Below, piece after piece: positions 53,873-64,000 of a DNA stretch of 64,000 nucleotides. The position numbers and the translations under genes were made by a program. The notes beneath the pieces are model-generated. The model saw nothing but the letters and a program-made list of their open reading frames with translations, made no database searches and was not told the origin of the DNA. This DNA is from Clostridium nigeriense (lineage in GTDB: Bacteria > Bacillota > Clostridia > Clostridiales > Clostridiaceae), in the NCBI RefSeq assembly GCF_900086595.1, contig NZ_LT575472.1, positions 2,063,792-2,127,791 of the forward strand. Reading direction: 5' to 3'. Positions within the stretch are counted from its first letter, which is position 1. Each line of letters begins with the position of its first letter.

Positions 53873-55390
53873 ATGAGAATTTATAGGGATATCAAAAGAT
53901 TAATAAAATATGGATTACAAAACAATCTCTTTGAAAAAGAAGATGAAATTTATGTTAGAAATAAAATATTAGATATTTTAAATATAGACGAATATGAAGA
54001 TGTTGAAATAGAAGATGAAATTTTAAGTACTCCAACAGAGATTTTAAATAATCTATTAAACTACGCATATAAGAATAAAGTTTTAGAATCTAACTCTCCA
54101 ATATATCGTGATTTATTAGATACTAAGATAATGGATTCATTAATGCCAAGACCTTCTGAAGTTATAAAAAATTTCTATAATAAATATGAGTATTCTAAAG
54201 AGGAAGCTACTAATTATTTTTATAATATTAGCAAAGCTTGTGATTATGTAAGAACTGATAGAATTGCACAAAATTTAGTATGGAAAACACCAACTGAATA
54301 TGGTGATTTAGATATAACTATTAATTTATCTAAACCTGAAAAAGATCCTAAAGCTATTGCAGCTGCAAAAACTTTACCTCCTGCTAAATATCCAAAATGT
54401 CTTTTATGTAAGGAAAATGAAGGATATAGAGGTAGGTTGAATCATCCTGCAAGGCAAAATTTAAGAATAATTCCAATGAAATTAAAAAATGAAGAATGGT
54501 TTTTACAGTACTCACCTTATGCGTATTATAATGAACATTGTATAGTATTTGCTGGAGAACATGTTCCAATGAAAATAACTAAAGATACTTTTGATAGAAA
54601 TTTAGAATTTGTTGAAAAGTTTCCACATTATTTTGTTGGATCTAATGCAGATTTACCTATAGTTGGAGGGTCTATATTAACTCATGACCACTATCAAGGA
54701 GGAAATTATAAATTTGCTATGGATAAGGCAAGTGACTATTTAAATTTTACAATAGAAAAATATAAAGATATTGATTTATCAATTGTAAAGTGGCCTTTAA
54801 CAGTAGTAAGATTAAAAGGTAAAAATAGATTTTCAATAAGTGAATTAGCTGAAAAAATATTAAATCATTGGAGAAATTACACTGATTCTGAAGTAGAAGT
54901 ATATGCATTTAGCAATGAAACACCTCACAATACTATAACTCCTATTGCTAGGAAAGTTAATGATAACTATGTATTAGACTTAGTTCTTAGAAATAATAGA
55001 ACTAACTCAAAATATCCTGATGGGATATTCCATCCTCATAAGGAGCTTCATAACATTAAAAAAGAAAATATAGGATTAATAGAAGTTTTAGGATTAGCTG
55101 TATTACCAGCTAGACTTAAAGAAGAGTTAGAATCTATAAAAAAAGCACTATTAAATAAGGAAGAAAGTATTGATAACTACACTGATATTAACATTCATGC
55201 AAATTGGTATAAAGATATATTAAGTAATAATAAAGAAATTAATGAAGAAAATATTGACAAAATAATAGAAGATGAAGTAGGAAATGTTTTTAAAAAGGTT
55301 CTAGAACATTGTGGTGTGTTTAAATGGGATGATGATGGAAAGAAGGCAATGAAAAAATATATTGATAGCTTAAAATCATCAATAGTATAG
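53873..55390 (+). CDS. galT: UDP-glucose-hexose-1-phosphate uridylyltransferase, Firmicutes class (GalT type 2)
   Basis: This 505-residue enzyme exchanges UMP between UDP-glucose and galactose 1-phosphate. It belongs to the long class found in Firmicutes: an N-terminal helical region, MPRPSEVIKNFYNKY near 101, PKCLLCKENEGYRGR near 174, the active-site region GGSILTHDHYQGG near 265 and a C-terminal domain. The class is unrelated in length to the roughly 350-residue E. coli GalT. It begins 8 bases after galE with GTAGGTG. Confidence 0.95.
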   Translation: MRIYRDIKRLIKYGLQNNLFEKEDEIYVRNKILDILNIDEYEDVEIEDEILSTPTEILNNLLNYAYKNKVLESNSPIYRDLLDTKIMDSLMPRPSEVIKNFYNKYEYSKEEATNYFYNISKACDYVRTDRIAQNLVWKTPTEYGDLDITINLSKPEKDPKAIAAAKTLPPAKYPKCLLCKENEGYRGRLNHPARQNLRIIPMKLKNEEWFLQYSPYAYYNEHCIVFAGEHVPMKITKDTFDRNLEFVEKFPHYFVGSNADLPIVGGSILTHDHYQGGNYKFAMDKASDYLNFTIEKYKDIDLSIVKWPLTVVRLKGKNRFSISELAEKILNHWRNYTDSEVEVYAFSNETPHNTITPIARKVNDNYVLDLVLRNNRTNSKYPDGIFHPHKELHNIKKENIGLIEVLGLAVLPARLKEELESIKKALLNKEESIDNYTDINIHANWYKDILSNNKEINEENIDKIIEDEVGNVFKKVLEHCGVFKWDDDGKKAMKKYIDSLKSSIV

Positions 55391-55408
55391 TTATTTATAA
55401 TTTATGTT

Positions 55409-55446
55409 AAAGATAATAATATAGAAATTATATTATTATCTTTACT
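55409..55446 (+). terminator. Terminator-like hairpin after galT
   Basis: AAAGATAATAATAT pairs perfectly with ATATTATTATCTTT around AGAAATT, followed by ACTTATT. It is AT-only, so read-through into galR is possible. Confidence 0.65.
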
Positions 55447-55526
55447 TATTAAGGGTAATATTACGTTGGAAACTCATATTGATATTTTCTTTATTAACTT
55501 TTATTCTCAATAAAACTAGATACTAA

Positions 55527-56564
<1,038 letters not shown>

Positions 56565-56570
56565 TTTTAG

Positions 56571-56608
56571 CCCTATGAGTAAATTTAGCTTATAGGGTTT
56601 TTTATTAT
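56571..56608 (+). terminator. Terminator after galR
   Basis: CCCTATGAG (56571-56579) pairs with CTTATAGGG (56589-56597) with one G-U pair, followed by TTTTTTATTATTTTT. Confidence 0.9.
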
Positions 56609-56742
56609 TTTTAGATTTAAAATTAAATATTTACTTATATTTAAAATACTATTTACAAATAGTATAAATATATAAGTTATTATTAGAGATATAGCATTAT
56701 TTTTTAGTATTATAAGGAAATTAATGATAAAATATTCTTGTT

Positions 56743-56776
56743 ATAGTATACTATTTCTAAATAAACTATTTAGAAA
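56743..56776. promoter_or_regulatory. Palindrome and hairpin before the lipid kinase-ABC operon
   Basis: ATAGTATACTAT (56743-56754) is a perfect 12-bp palindrome overlapping a -10-like TATACT. Directly after it, TTTCTAAATA (56754-56763) pairs perfectly with TATTTAGAAA (56767-56776) around AAC. The second hairpin runs up to the ribosome binding site of the kinase gene. Operator and leader-hairpin roles are both possible. Confidence 0.5.
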
Positions 56777-56791
56777 GAGAACGTGAATCTT

Positions 56792-57721
56792 ATGACTATA
56801 AAAAAACATTTTTTTATTATAAATCCTGAGGCAGGTAAAATTAATATATCTACTAAAATAACTAAAGAAATAGATAATGCTTTCAAAAAATTAAATGAGG
56901 AATATAAAATTCATATTACTAAAGAAAAATATGATGCTACAGCTTATACAAGATCTATATGTGAATCTGAAAAAGGAAATCTAAGGTTTTATGCTTGTGG
57001 GGGAGATGGAACTTTAAATGAAGTAATAAATGGTTTAATAGGTTATAAAAACGCTAGTGTTTCTGTAATACCTTATGGTACAGGAAATGATTTTATAAAA
57101 AATTTTAATTCTATTTCAGGCTTTTATGATTTAAAAAAACAAATAGTTTCAGAAGAGACCAAAATAGATTTATTAAAGGTTAACGATAAATATTCTGTTA
57201 ACTTATGTAATGTAGGCTTTGATGCTAAAGTTGCTGAAAATATGAACAAGTTTAAAAGGTTTCCTTTAATTAATGGACAAGGTGCCTATACACTTTCTGT
57301 ATTTTACTCTTTATTTCAAAAAATGTATAGTAAGTTAGATATAACAATAGATAATAATGAGTTAATTCATGGTGATTTTTTATTATGTGTAATTGCTAAT
57401 GGGGTAGCCTATGGTGGTGGATATAAAGGAGCACCTTTAGCTAAAATAGATGATGGATTAATTGATGTATGTTTAATTAAGAAAGTTTCGAGATTGAAAT
57501 TAATTAAACTAATTAATATCTATAAAATTGGAAATCATTTAGATAATGATCAGATAAAAGAGTATTTTATTTATAAAAAGTGTAAAAATATAACCATTAG
57601 TTCTAAGAATAATTTTACTACTTGTATAGATGGTGAAATAATAAATGAGAATAATATAGATATATCAATAGATCCACAAGCTGTGAATTTTTTAGTTCCA
57701 CATAAAGATATAGTTTACTAA
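56792..57721 (+). CDS. Diacylglycerol kinase-family lipid kinase (YegS/BmrU/DgkB-like)
   Basis: This 309-residue protein has the kinase catalytic core: FFIINPEAGK at the start, the nucleotide-binding GGDGTLNEV near 71-79, PYGTGNDF near 96-103, and a C-terminal beta-sandwich with IDGE near 280. It would phosphorylate diacylglycerol or another lipid alcohol. The ATG at 56792 is preferred over a GTG at 56783 that lies against the weak AGAAAGAGA site. It heads a three-gene operon with an ABC ATPase (23-base gap) and an FtsX-type permease. Confidence 0.85.
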   Translation: MTIKKHFFIINPEAGKINISTKITKEIDNAFKKLNEEYKIHITKEKYDATAYTRSICESEKGNLRFYACGGDGTLNEVINGLIGYKNASVSVIPYGTGNDFIKNFNSISGFYDLKKQIVSEETKIDLLKVNDKYSVNLCNVGFDAKVAENMNKFKRFPLINGQGAYTLSVFYSLFQKMYSKLDITIDNNELIHGDFLLCVIANGVAYGGGYKGAPLAKIDDGLIDVCLIKKVSRLKLIKLINIYKIGNHLDNDQIKEYFIYKKCKNITISSKNNFTTCIDGEIINENNIDISIDPQAVNFLVPHKDIVY

Positions 57722-57744
57722 TTTAAAGAAAAGAGAGGATAATT

Positions 57745-58449
57745 ATGAGTAGCTTTATAGAATTTAAGGATGTTAAAAAAACTTATAAGATGGGAGAAGT
57801 AGATATTGATGCTCTAAGAGGTGTATCATTTAATATAGAAAAAGGAGAAATAGTTATTGTTGCTGGAGCTAGTGGAGCTGGGAAAAGTACTATTTTAAAT
57901 ATTTTAGGGGGAATGGATACCTCGACTAGTGGAAAAATTGTTGTAGATAATAATGTTATTAGTAATTATTCTGAAAAAGACTTAATTTCATACAGACGTT
58001 TTGATATTGGATTTGTTTTTCAATTTTATAACTTGGTACAAAACTTAACTGCTTTAGAGAATGTTGAATTAGCAACTCAAATTTGTAAGAATCCTCTAAA
58101 TCCATCTGATGTATTAAATGCAGTAGGATTAGAAGATAGAAAATATAATTTTCCAGCTCAATTATCAGGCGGAGAACAACAGAGAGTTGCAATAGCAAGA
58201 GCTCTTGCTAAAAATCCTAAATTACTTCTTTGTGATGAACCAACTGGGGCCTTAGATTATAATACGGGAAAATCAATACTTAAGTTATTGCAAGATACAG
58301 CTAGAAAATATAATATGACAGTAGTTATTATTACTCATAATCTTGCAATAACTCCTATGGGAGATAAAGTAATTAAAGTGAAAAATGGTATGATTGAAAG
58401 TATTACTTTAAATGAAAATCCTCTTCCAATAGAAAGGATTGAATGGTAA
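57745..58449 (+). CDS. ABC transporter ATPase (LolD/MacB type)
   Basis: This 234-residue ATPase has Walker [10 protein letters not shown] (about 40-48), Q-loop [17 protein letters not shown], signature LSGGEQQR near 138, Walker [12 protein letters not shown] near 160 and the switch His in ITHN. This sequence type serves MacB/FtsX-like permeases, which use ATP for mechanotransmission rather than classic transport. Its stop is directly followed by the permease start (1 base gap), confirming the pair. Confidence 0.93.
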   Translation: MSSFIEFKDVKKTYKMGEVDIDALRGVSFNIEKGEIVIVAGASGAGKSTILNILGGMDTSTSGKIVVDNNVISNYSEKDLISYRRFDIGFVFQFYNLVQNLTALENVELATQICKNPLNPSDVLNAVGLEDRKYNFPAQLSGGEQQRVAIARALAKNPKLLLCDEPTGALDYNTGKSILKLLQDTARKYNMTVVIITHNLAITPMGDKVIKVKNGMIESITLNENPLPIERIEW

Positions 58450-58450
58450 T

Positions 58451-61400
58451 ATGAAAACTGCTTTTTTTAAAGATGTTATAAGAGATATTAAAAAATCAAA
58501 AGGAAGATTTTTCTCGATATTTGCAATTATTGCTTTAGGAGTTGCATTTTTTTCAGGAATAAAAGTTGCTCCTATAGATATGAAAAGAACTGCGGATAAA
58601 TATTATGATGATTATAATTTTATGGATTTAACATTATATTCTACATTGGGATTCATTGATGAAGATATAGATGAAATAAGAAAAGTTGAAAACATAGAAG
58701 ATGTTTTTCCAACTTATTCATTAGATACAGTTACTAAGATAGGATCATCAGAACTAGTAATTAAAGTTATGGGAATACCCTTAAATAGCGATAATTATGT
58801 TAATAAATATAAGTTAATTGAAGGTAGATTACCTGAAAAATCAAATGAATGTGTAATTGAAGCTGGAAAAATAGAAAATTTAAATTTATCTATTGGTGAT
58901 AAAATAAAGTTGGAATCAGGAACAAATGAAGAAATAAATGAAAGCTTAGAAAACACTGAGTATGAAATAGTTGGTAAGGTCCAAACACCATATTATTTAT
59001 CTTATGAAAAAGGAACATCAACTATAGGAAATGGTAAAGTTTCAAGTTATGTAGTAATTCCAATAGATAATTTTAAGATTCCTGCTTATACGGAAGTTTA
59101 TGTAACTATTAATGGTGCAAAATCTCTTAATAGTTATTCAAAGAAGTATTTTGACGTTGTTGAAGATATACAATTGTCTTTAGAATCATTAGGAAATGAA
59201 AGAGCTGGTTTAAGATATGAAGAAATTTTGAATGAAGCAAATAAAAAACTTAATGAAAGTAAATCTGAATTAAATAAACAAAAAGAAATTGGAGAAAAAA
59301 AACTTAAAGATGCTCAAAAACAAATAGAGGACTCAGAAAAAACTATAAAAAACGGTGAGGATGAATTATTTAAAAAAGAAACTGACTATAAACTTACAAT
59401 AATTCAAGCAGAAAATGAAATATTATTAGGTCAATATAAAATAGATAGTGGTAAGGCTGCAATAGAATCAGCTAAGGCAACATTAACTCAAGAAAAAGCT
59501 AACGCTGAATCAATGATAAACACTGCAAAGGAATCTTTAGTAACCTTAGAAAAGAGTAAGGAAGAAATAAACATTCAGATAAATCAAAAAGAAAATGAAC
59601 TTAAAAATCCTAATTTAACTGAAGTAGAAAAGAATAAGATTAAGAATGAATTAAATGGATTATATAAGACAAGAGATGAAATAAATAATGGAATTACATA
59701 TATAAATCAGCAAATTAAGACTACTGAAGATAAAATTAGAACTGCTGAAGAAGAAATAGCTAATAAAGAAAAAGAATTAGCTGAGGGGCAAAATTTATTA
59801 AATGAAAACAAGAAAAAATTAGAAACTAGTAAAAAAGATGCAGAAAATCAATTTGCAAGTGCTAAACTTGATTTAGAAAATGGAAAAATAGAATTAGAAA
59901 AAGGTAAAAAAGAATATGAAGAATCTAAAGATCAGTTTGACAAAGAAATAGCATCTGCTGAAGCAAAATTAATTAAAGCTGAAAATGACATTAAATCTAT
60001 TGAAGAACCAAGTTGGTATGTATTAGATAGAAATAGTCAATATTCATATGTAGACTATAAAAATAATGCAGATAGTATTGATAAACTAGCCAAGGTTTTC
60101 CCTGTATTCTTTTTCTTAGTTGCTGCTTTAGTATGTTTAACTACAATGACTAGAATGGTAGATGAACAAAGAATTAATATCGGAACATTAAAGGGACTAG
60201 GTTATTCTAAGTATAAGATTGCTTCTAAATATATAGTATATTCATTTTCCGCAAGCTTTTTAGGAAGTCTTTTTGGTCTCATTATAGGATACACAGTATT
60301 TCCAATAGTTATCTTTGATGCCTATGGAATAATGTATTCTTTACCAAAAGTAGAACTTGAATTTAATATTCCTATAGCCTTATTAATCACTTTAGTATCA
60401 GTAGCTGTTACTACATTATCATCAGTATTAGCTTGCTATAAAGAGCTATTAGAAACACCAGCAACACTTATGCGACCTAAAGCTCCTAAAGAAGGAAAAA
60501 GGATTCTTTTAGAGAGAATTAACTTTATATGGAATAGATTAGGCTTTATAGGTAAGGTAACAGTTAGAAATATATTTAGATATAAGAAAAGATTTTTCAT
60601 GACTGTATTTGGAATTGCCGGATGTACAGCATTAATTGTTACTGGATTTGGTATTAAGGATTCAATAAAAACTATAGTTGATAAGCAATTTGGAGAAATT
60701 TTTAAATATGATTTAACTATAAATATAGATAAGGATATAAGCAATCTTGAAAAGAAAGATTTTGAAAAAGAATTAAGCACCTTATCAGAAATAGATAAAT
60801 TACTTATGATATCTTCTGAAAATGCTAAAATTAAAACTGAAGATACTGATAAAGATATTAATTTAATTATTCCTCAGGATACATCTAAAATAGGAGAGTT
60901 TGTTAATTTTACCAATAGAACAAGCAAAGAAAAATATAAGCTAAGCGACAGTGGAATAATTTTATCGGAAAAGGCAGCGAAACAATCTAAAACTAAAATA
61001 GGAGATGAAGTGAAAATAAAATTAAATAATAAAGAGTATTCATTAAAAGTTTCTGGAATTACAGAAAATTATACATTTAATTATGCATATATATCTCCTA
61101 AATATTATAAGGAAATCTTTAATAAAGAACCAATATATAATTCTATTATAGCTAATACAGAAAATGTAGAAAATGAAAATGATTTTTCACTAAGGATAAT
61201 GGAAAAATCAATAGTCAAGGGAGTATCATTTAATAGTAGTATAAGAGAAAATTTTGATAATATGATTAAGAGCTTAAACTATGTTATTATAGTAATAATT
61301 GTTTCAGCTGGAACTCTAGCATTTGTTGTACTATATAATTTAACAAATGTTAATATCAGTGAAAGAATTAGAGAAATTGCAACAATTAAAGTTTTAGGTT

Positions 61401-61675
61401 TTTATGACAAGGAAGTTTCTGCGTATATTTATAGGGAGAATATTTTCTTAACTATATTTGGAATATTATTTGGGGAAGTTTTAGGGATATTACTTCATAG
61501 ATTTATAATGCTTACAGTTGAAATAGATAATATGATGTTTGGTAGAAATATAGATTTCCCTAGTTTTATACTTTCAGCAATTTTAACTATTGTGTTTGCA
61601 GTATTAGTTAATAGTGTTATGTTCTATAAGCTTAAAAAGGTTAAGATGGTTGAATCTTTAAAATCTGTTGATTAG
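58451..61675 (+). CDS. FtsX-domain ABC permease with long extracellular coiled coil
   Basis: This 1074-residue protein has a first TM helix (about 18-38) and a large extracytoplasmic region (about 40-540). Within it, residues about 257-513 are a Lys/Glu/Asn-rich coiled coil. An FtsX block of three TM helices follows (about 547-565, 590-620, 640-665). A second half has a TM at about 715-735, a domain of about 220 residues and three final TM helices (FtsX repeat). Such eight-TM permeases act in lipid/peptide export, cell-envelope stress or antimicrobial resistance. The ATG at 58451 is preferred over a TTG at 58439. The coiled coil could span the cell wall. Confidence 0.88.
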   Translation: MKTAFFKDVIRDIKKSKGRFFSIFAIIALGVAFFSGIKVAPIDMKRTADKYYDDYNFMDLTLYSTLGFIDEDIDEIRKVENIEDVFPTYSLDTVTKIGSSELVIKVMGIPLNSDNYVNKYKLIEGRLPEKSNECVIEAGKIENLNLSIGDKIKLESGTNEEINESLENTEYEIVGKVQTPYYLSYEKGTSTIGNGKVSSYVVIPIDNFKIPAYTEVYVTINGAKSLNSYSKKYFDVVEDIQLSLESLGNERAGLRYEEILNEANKKLNESKSELNKQKEIGEKKLKDAQKQIEDSEKTIKNGEDELFKKETDYKLTIIQAENEILLGQYKIDSGKAAIESAKATLTQEKANAESMINTAKESLVTLEKSKEEINIQINQKENELKNPNLTEVEKNKIKNELNGLYKTRDEINNGITYINQQIKTTEDKIRTAEEEIANKEKELAEGQNLLNENKKKLETSKKDAENQFASAKLDLENGKIELEKGKKEYEESKDQFDKEIASAEAKLIKAENDIKSIEEPSWYVLDRNSQYSYVDYKNNADSIDKLAKVFPVFFFLVAALVCLTTMTRMVDEQRINIGTLKGLGYSKYKIASKYIVYSFSASFLGSLFGLIIGYTVFPIVIFDAYGIMYSLPKVELEFNIPIALLITLVSVAVTTLSSVLACYKELLETPATLMRPKAPKEGKRILLERINFIWNRLGFIGKVTVRNIFRYKKRFFMTVFGIAGCTALIVTGFGIKDSIKTIVDKQFGEIFKYDLTINIDKDISNLEKKDFEKELSTLSEIDKLLMISSENAKIKTEDTDKDINLIIPQDTSKIGEFVNFTNRTSKEKYKLSDSGIILSEKAAKQSKTKIGDEVKIKLNNKEYSLKVSGITENYTFNYAYISPKYYKEIFNKEPIYNSIIANTENVENENDFSLRIMEKSIVKGVSFNSSIRENFDNMIKSLNYVIIVIIVSAGTLAFVVLYNLTNVNISERIREIATIKVLGFYDKEVSAYIYRENIFLTIFGILFGEVLGILLHRFIMLTVEIDNMMFGRNIDFPSFILSAILTIVFAVLVNSVMFYKLKKVKMVESLKSVD

Positions 61676-61681
61676 AATAGG

Positions 61682-61718
61682 AATAGACTAAGACAATTGT
61701 TTTAGTCTATTTTTATAT
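61682..61718 (+). terminator. Terminator after the FtsX permease gene
   Basis: AATAGACTAA pairs with TTAGTCTATT around GACAATTGTT, followed by TTTATATTT. Confidence 0.85.
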
Positions 61719-61780
61719 TTAGAACAAAAAAGCTTTTAAAGTATATAATATATGGAGTAAATAATCCTAGGAGAAAATAA

Positions 61781-62563
61781 ATGGCATATAGTGAAATTTA
61801 TAAAAAAATTGGATTTCAAAGAGAATTAAATAGGCTACAAAAACAAGCGTATTTTGGTTATGATAGAGAAATAAAAATGCTTAGAAATTTGGGAGTTGAA
61901 GATGAAAATTTGATTCTTGAAGTAGGAAGTGGGCCAGGTTTTTACACTAAAATATTATTAGATAATTTTAATAACTCTGAAGTTGTCTCATTAGATAATG
62001 ATGAAACTTTACTGAATTTTGCCCTTAAAATGCTAAATAAAGACTATAGTAATAGAGTTAGCTTTATGAATGATGATATTACGAATAGTTCTATGCCAAA
62101 TGATTATTTTGACATAGTGGTAGCTAGATTTGTATTTCAGCATTTACAAGATCCAATAAAGGCTTTAAAAGAAATCTATAGGATTTTAAAACCAGGTGGG
62201 AAGGTTATAATAATAGATGTAGATAGTGAATTATGGGGTCTAACATATCCTAAGAATAATTTAATTAATCAATTAAATTCTAGTTTATCTAAATTTCAAT
62301 CTTCTTTAAATGGAAACAGAGAAATAGGTCGTAGTTTGTTAACTTTAATGAAATTACTTAAATTTAAAAATTTAAACATTGAAGCCGTAATTAATCATAG
62401 TGATATTTTAGGAAAAGAAAACTTTAAATATAATCTTGATAAAGAATTAGAAAAGGATCCGAGGTTTGGTAATATATTAAAAGAATATAATGACTTTTTC
62501 AACTTAAACTATTCGTCAATAATGATTTTAAAACTTTTCTTTTATGGAGAGAAACCAATTTAA
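61781..62563 (+). CDS. Class I SAM-dependent methyltransferase
   Basis: This 260-residue protein has motif I LEVGSGPGF (46-54), the acidic SLDND near 70 that binds the SAM ribose, a DDITN motif near 97, FDIVVARFVFQHL near 108 and GGKVIIIDVD near 137. This is the UbiE/Methyltransf_11 pattern for small-molecule methylation. The C-terminal helical part probably forms the acceptor site; the substrate is unknown. AGGAGAAAA precedes the ATG, and a terminator follows. Confidence 0.87.
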   Translation: MAYSEIYKKIGFQRELNRLQKQAYFGYDREIKMLRNLGVEDENLILEVGSGPGFYTKILLDNFNNSEVVSLDNDETLLNFALKMLNKDYSNRVSFMNDDITNSSMPNDYFDIVVARFVFQHLQDPIKALKEIYRILKPGGKVIIIDVDSELWGLTYPKNNLINQLNSSLSKFQSSLNGNREIGRSLLTLMKLLKFKNLNIEAVINHSDILGKENFKYNLDKELEKDPRFGNILKEYNDFFNLNYSSIMILKLFFYGEKPI

Positions 62564-62576
62564 TCTTTAAATTTAT

Positions 62577-62602
62577 GAAGTGGCTAAAACCACTTCTTTT
62601 TG
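62577..62602 (+). terminator. Terminator after the methyltransferase gene
   Basis: GAAGTGG pairs with CCACTTC around CTAAAA, followed by TTTTTGTT. Confidence 0.88.
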
Positions 62603-62638
62603 TTATAATAAAAGAATATTGTTTTTTAAGGTGGTAGT

Positions 62639-64000
62639 ATGTTAAAAAAAGAATTATTTGAAAAGTTCAAAAAAAATATATCAGTGAAAAATGATTTAGC
62701 AGCTAAAAAAATTTTAAAAGAAGATGCAATTTCTTCATTTAACTTTAACTTTGATGAAGGATTACTATATATAAAATCTACTATTCTATCAGAGGATTTC
62801 TATAATGAATATATTAATAAATTAGAACTAGATACAAAAAGTAAGTCTGTAATATCTACCTATTGTACATGTGATGATTTTGAAAAAAATGAATTCCGTA
62901 AAGAAAGTTATTGTTGCAAGCATCTTATTGCTACATATTATAAATTTATAAATGAAATTGAAAATAATAATGATATTTTAAAAAAGTTTGGAGATCCTTT
63001 AGAAAATAAACCTATTTTTAAAACTAAGGATAATATACTGGACTTATTACTGCAAGAAGAAAATAAAGATGAAATAAAAATGGAAATTTACATAAATAGG
63101 AGAGGTATTAAGAATAAGTTAACTGCAGAATTTAAGATTGGTTTAAAAGGATTATCATCAAACAAACTCTACGTTGTTAAGGATATAAATCAACTTTTAA
63201 TTGCTATATATAATAAAATACCTATTAAATATGGAAAAGATTTTATCTTAAACTTAAGAGAACAAAGGCTTGGTATAAAAGAAAACAAAATTATTAATTT
63301 TATAGAAAAAGTAAAATCTATAGAAGATTTACATCTAAATTTTGTAAGACGTCAAGATAAATTTATAGATGGAAAAAGTATTACAATACCAGATTTTCTA
63401 ATAAGGGAATTCTTCGACACAGTTTCTAAAAATAGAGTTTATTTAAATGAAGGCTTTTTCTATAGACCTGTAGAAACTGAAATAATTTATAACAAGCCCA
63501 ATTTACAATTTACTCTAAAGGAACTAAGTAGTGAGTATTTATTATCTATAGATGATGGCTTACCAGAAATACTTGATAAAAATAATACAGTATTTTTATA
63601 TGGAAGTAGTATTTATCTTCCAGGTTTTAATTATTGTCATGAGATTTCAAATTATTTTGAGGTTTTTAAAGATAATAATTATATAGAATTGAATAAAAGT
63701 GATGAATTTAGAATTTTATCTAGCTTGCTACCTAAGTTATATACGTTATCTGATTATGTAAATATAAATAAATCTATTAAAGATAAGATTGTAAAAGAAA
63801 ATGTAAACTTTTGTTTTTATTTTGATAAAATTAATAAAGATATAACCTTGGTTCTAAAAGTAAAATATGGAAGACATGAATTCAATATTTTTCATGAATA
63901 CAAAGATAAGATCATTTATAGAGACTTAAATAAAGAAGGGGAAGTTTTATCTACTTTACGGTCATTAGGTTTTGAGGCATCAGGAGATAAGTTTTATTTA
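62639..64000 (+). CDS. SWIM-domain, SNF2-associated helicase (5' part; runs off window)
   Basis: An open frame of 454 codons begins at ATG 62639 after AAGGTGGT and continues past the window end. A SWIM zinc motif is visible: C76-x-C78, then C93-x-H95. The rest (about 110-454) resembles the SNF2-associated region that precedes the DEAD/DEAH helicase core in large Firmicute Snf2-like proteins of about 1050-1100 residues. The helicase motifs themselves would lie beyond the window. The family call therefore rests on the SWIM motif and general layout. Confidence 0.72.
   Translation, partial: MLKKELFEKFKKNISVKNDLAAKKILKEDAISSFNFNFDEGLLYIKSTILSEDFYNEYINKLELDTKSKSVISTYCTCDDFEKNEFRKESYCCKHLIATYYKFINEIENNNDILKKFGDPLENKPIFKTKDNILDLLLQEENKDEIKMEIYINRRGIKNKLTAEFKIGLKGLSSNKLYVVKDINQLLIAIYNKIPIKYGKDFILNLREQRLGIKENKIINFIEKVKSIEDLHLNFVRRQDKFIDGKSITIPDFLIREFFDTVSKNRVYLNEGFFYRPVETEIIYNKPNLQFTLKELSSEYLLSIDDGLPEILDKNNTVFLYGSSIYLPGFNYCHEISNYFEVFKDNNYIELNKSDEFRILSSLLPKLYTLSDYVNINKSIKDKIVKENVNFCFYFDKINKDITLVLKVKYGRHEFNIFHEYKDKIIYRDLNKEGEVLSTLRSLGFEASGDKFYL

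Overview
The window is a 64 kb piece of a low-GC (by eye a little under 30 percent), spore-forming Firmicute chromosome, almost certainly Clostridium sensu stricto. The evidence is the very strong A+T codon bias, AGGAGG-type ribosome binding sites, the last 25 residues of Spo0A at the left edge, and a cluster of sporulation and chromosome-segregation genes in classical order. No rRNA, tRNA, insertion sequence, prophage or CRISPR array was found, and no gene-free stretch exceeds 300 bases.

Layout. (1) 0-10.3 kb: spo0A end, ADP-ribose pyrophosphatase, spoIIM, a xerD-like gene, deoB, pdp, dacF, scpA-scpB, then a reverse-strand DUF2953/GerW(YtfJ) pair and dacB. This links spore development, nucleoside salvage, peptidoglycan trimming and condensin. 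(2) 10.4-12.7 kb: a two-gene flavoprotein/iron-sulfur oxidoreductase of unknown substrate. (3) 12.7-17.2 kb: an accessory island of hypothetical genes, including a PadR regulator, a 61-residue Cys/Gly-rich peptide, two small zinc-binding-type proteins and a DUF6414-like protein. A 27-bp element occurs twice in it. (4) 17.3-31.3 kb: a DUF1846 protein, RNase J, a HAD phosphatase, threonine dehydratase, an SDR oxidoreductase, an orphan histidine kinase, a 2-hydroxyacyl-CoA-dehydratase-like protein with its ATP-dependent activator, a YbaK deacylase, a DUF7916 protein and a dihydropyrimidinase. (5) 31.3-44.6 kb: an S-box (SAM-I) riboswitch and cobalamin-dependent methionine synthase, acetate kinase, a DUF1450 protein, transporters, an orphan PTS EIIA, YqeY, an S66 carboxypeptidase, an RNase H-like protein lacking its acidic residues, superoxide reductase, a YgjP-type peptidase and a CoA-type Nudix enzyme. 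(6) 44.6-51.6 kb: a purine permease, csoR-copZ under a consensus promoter and operator, and a MarR-controlled heterodimeric ABC exporter. (7) 51.7-64 kb: galK-galE-galT-galR, a lipid kinase with an ABC/FtsX export system, a methyltransferase, and the 5' part of a SWIM-domain helicase gene that runs off the window.

Most genes are ordinary housekeeping genes separated by clear hairpin terminators. The most unusual items are: the 12.7-15.8 kb island with its duplicated element and Cys-rich peptide; a XerD homologue at the conserved sporulation locus that has lost four of six catalytic residues; the oxidoreductase with nine cysteines in its first 46 residues; four helically phased AGTAAAA heptads just upstream of the gal promoter; and several near-consensus metal-regulator boxes. 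All functional names come from reading motifs and from family knowledge; no database search was run.
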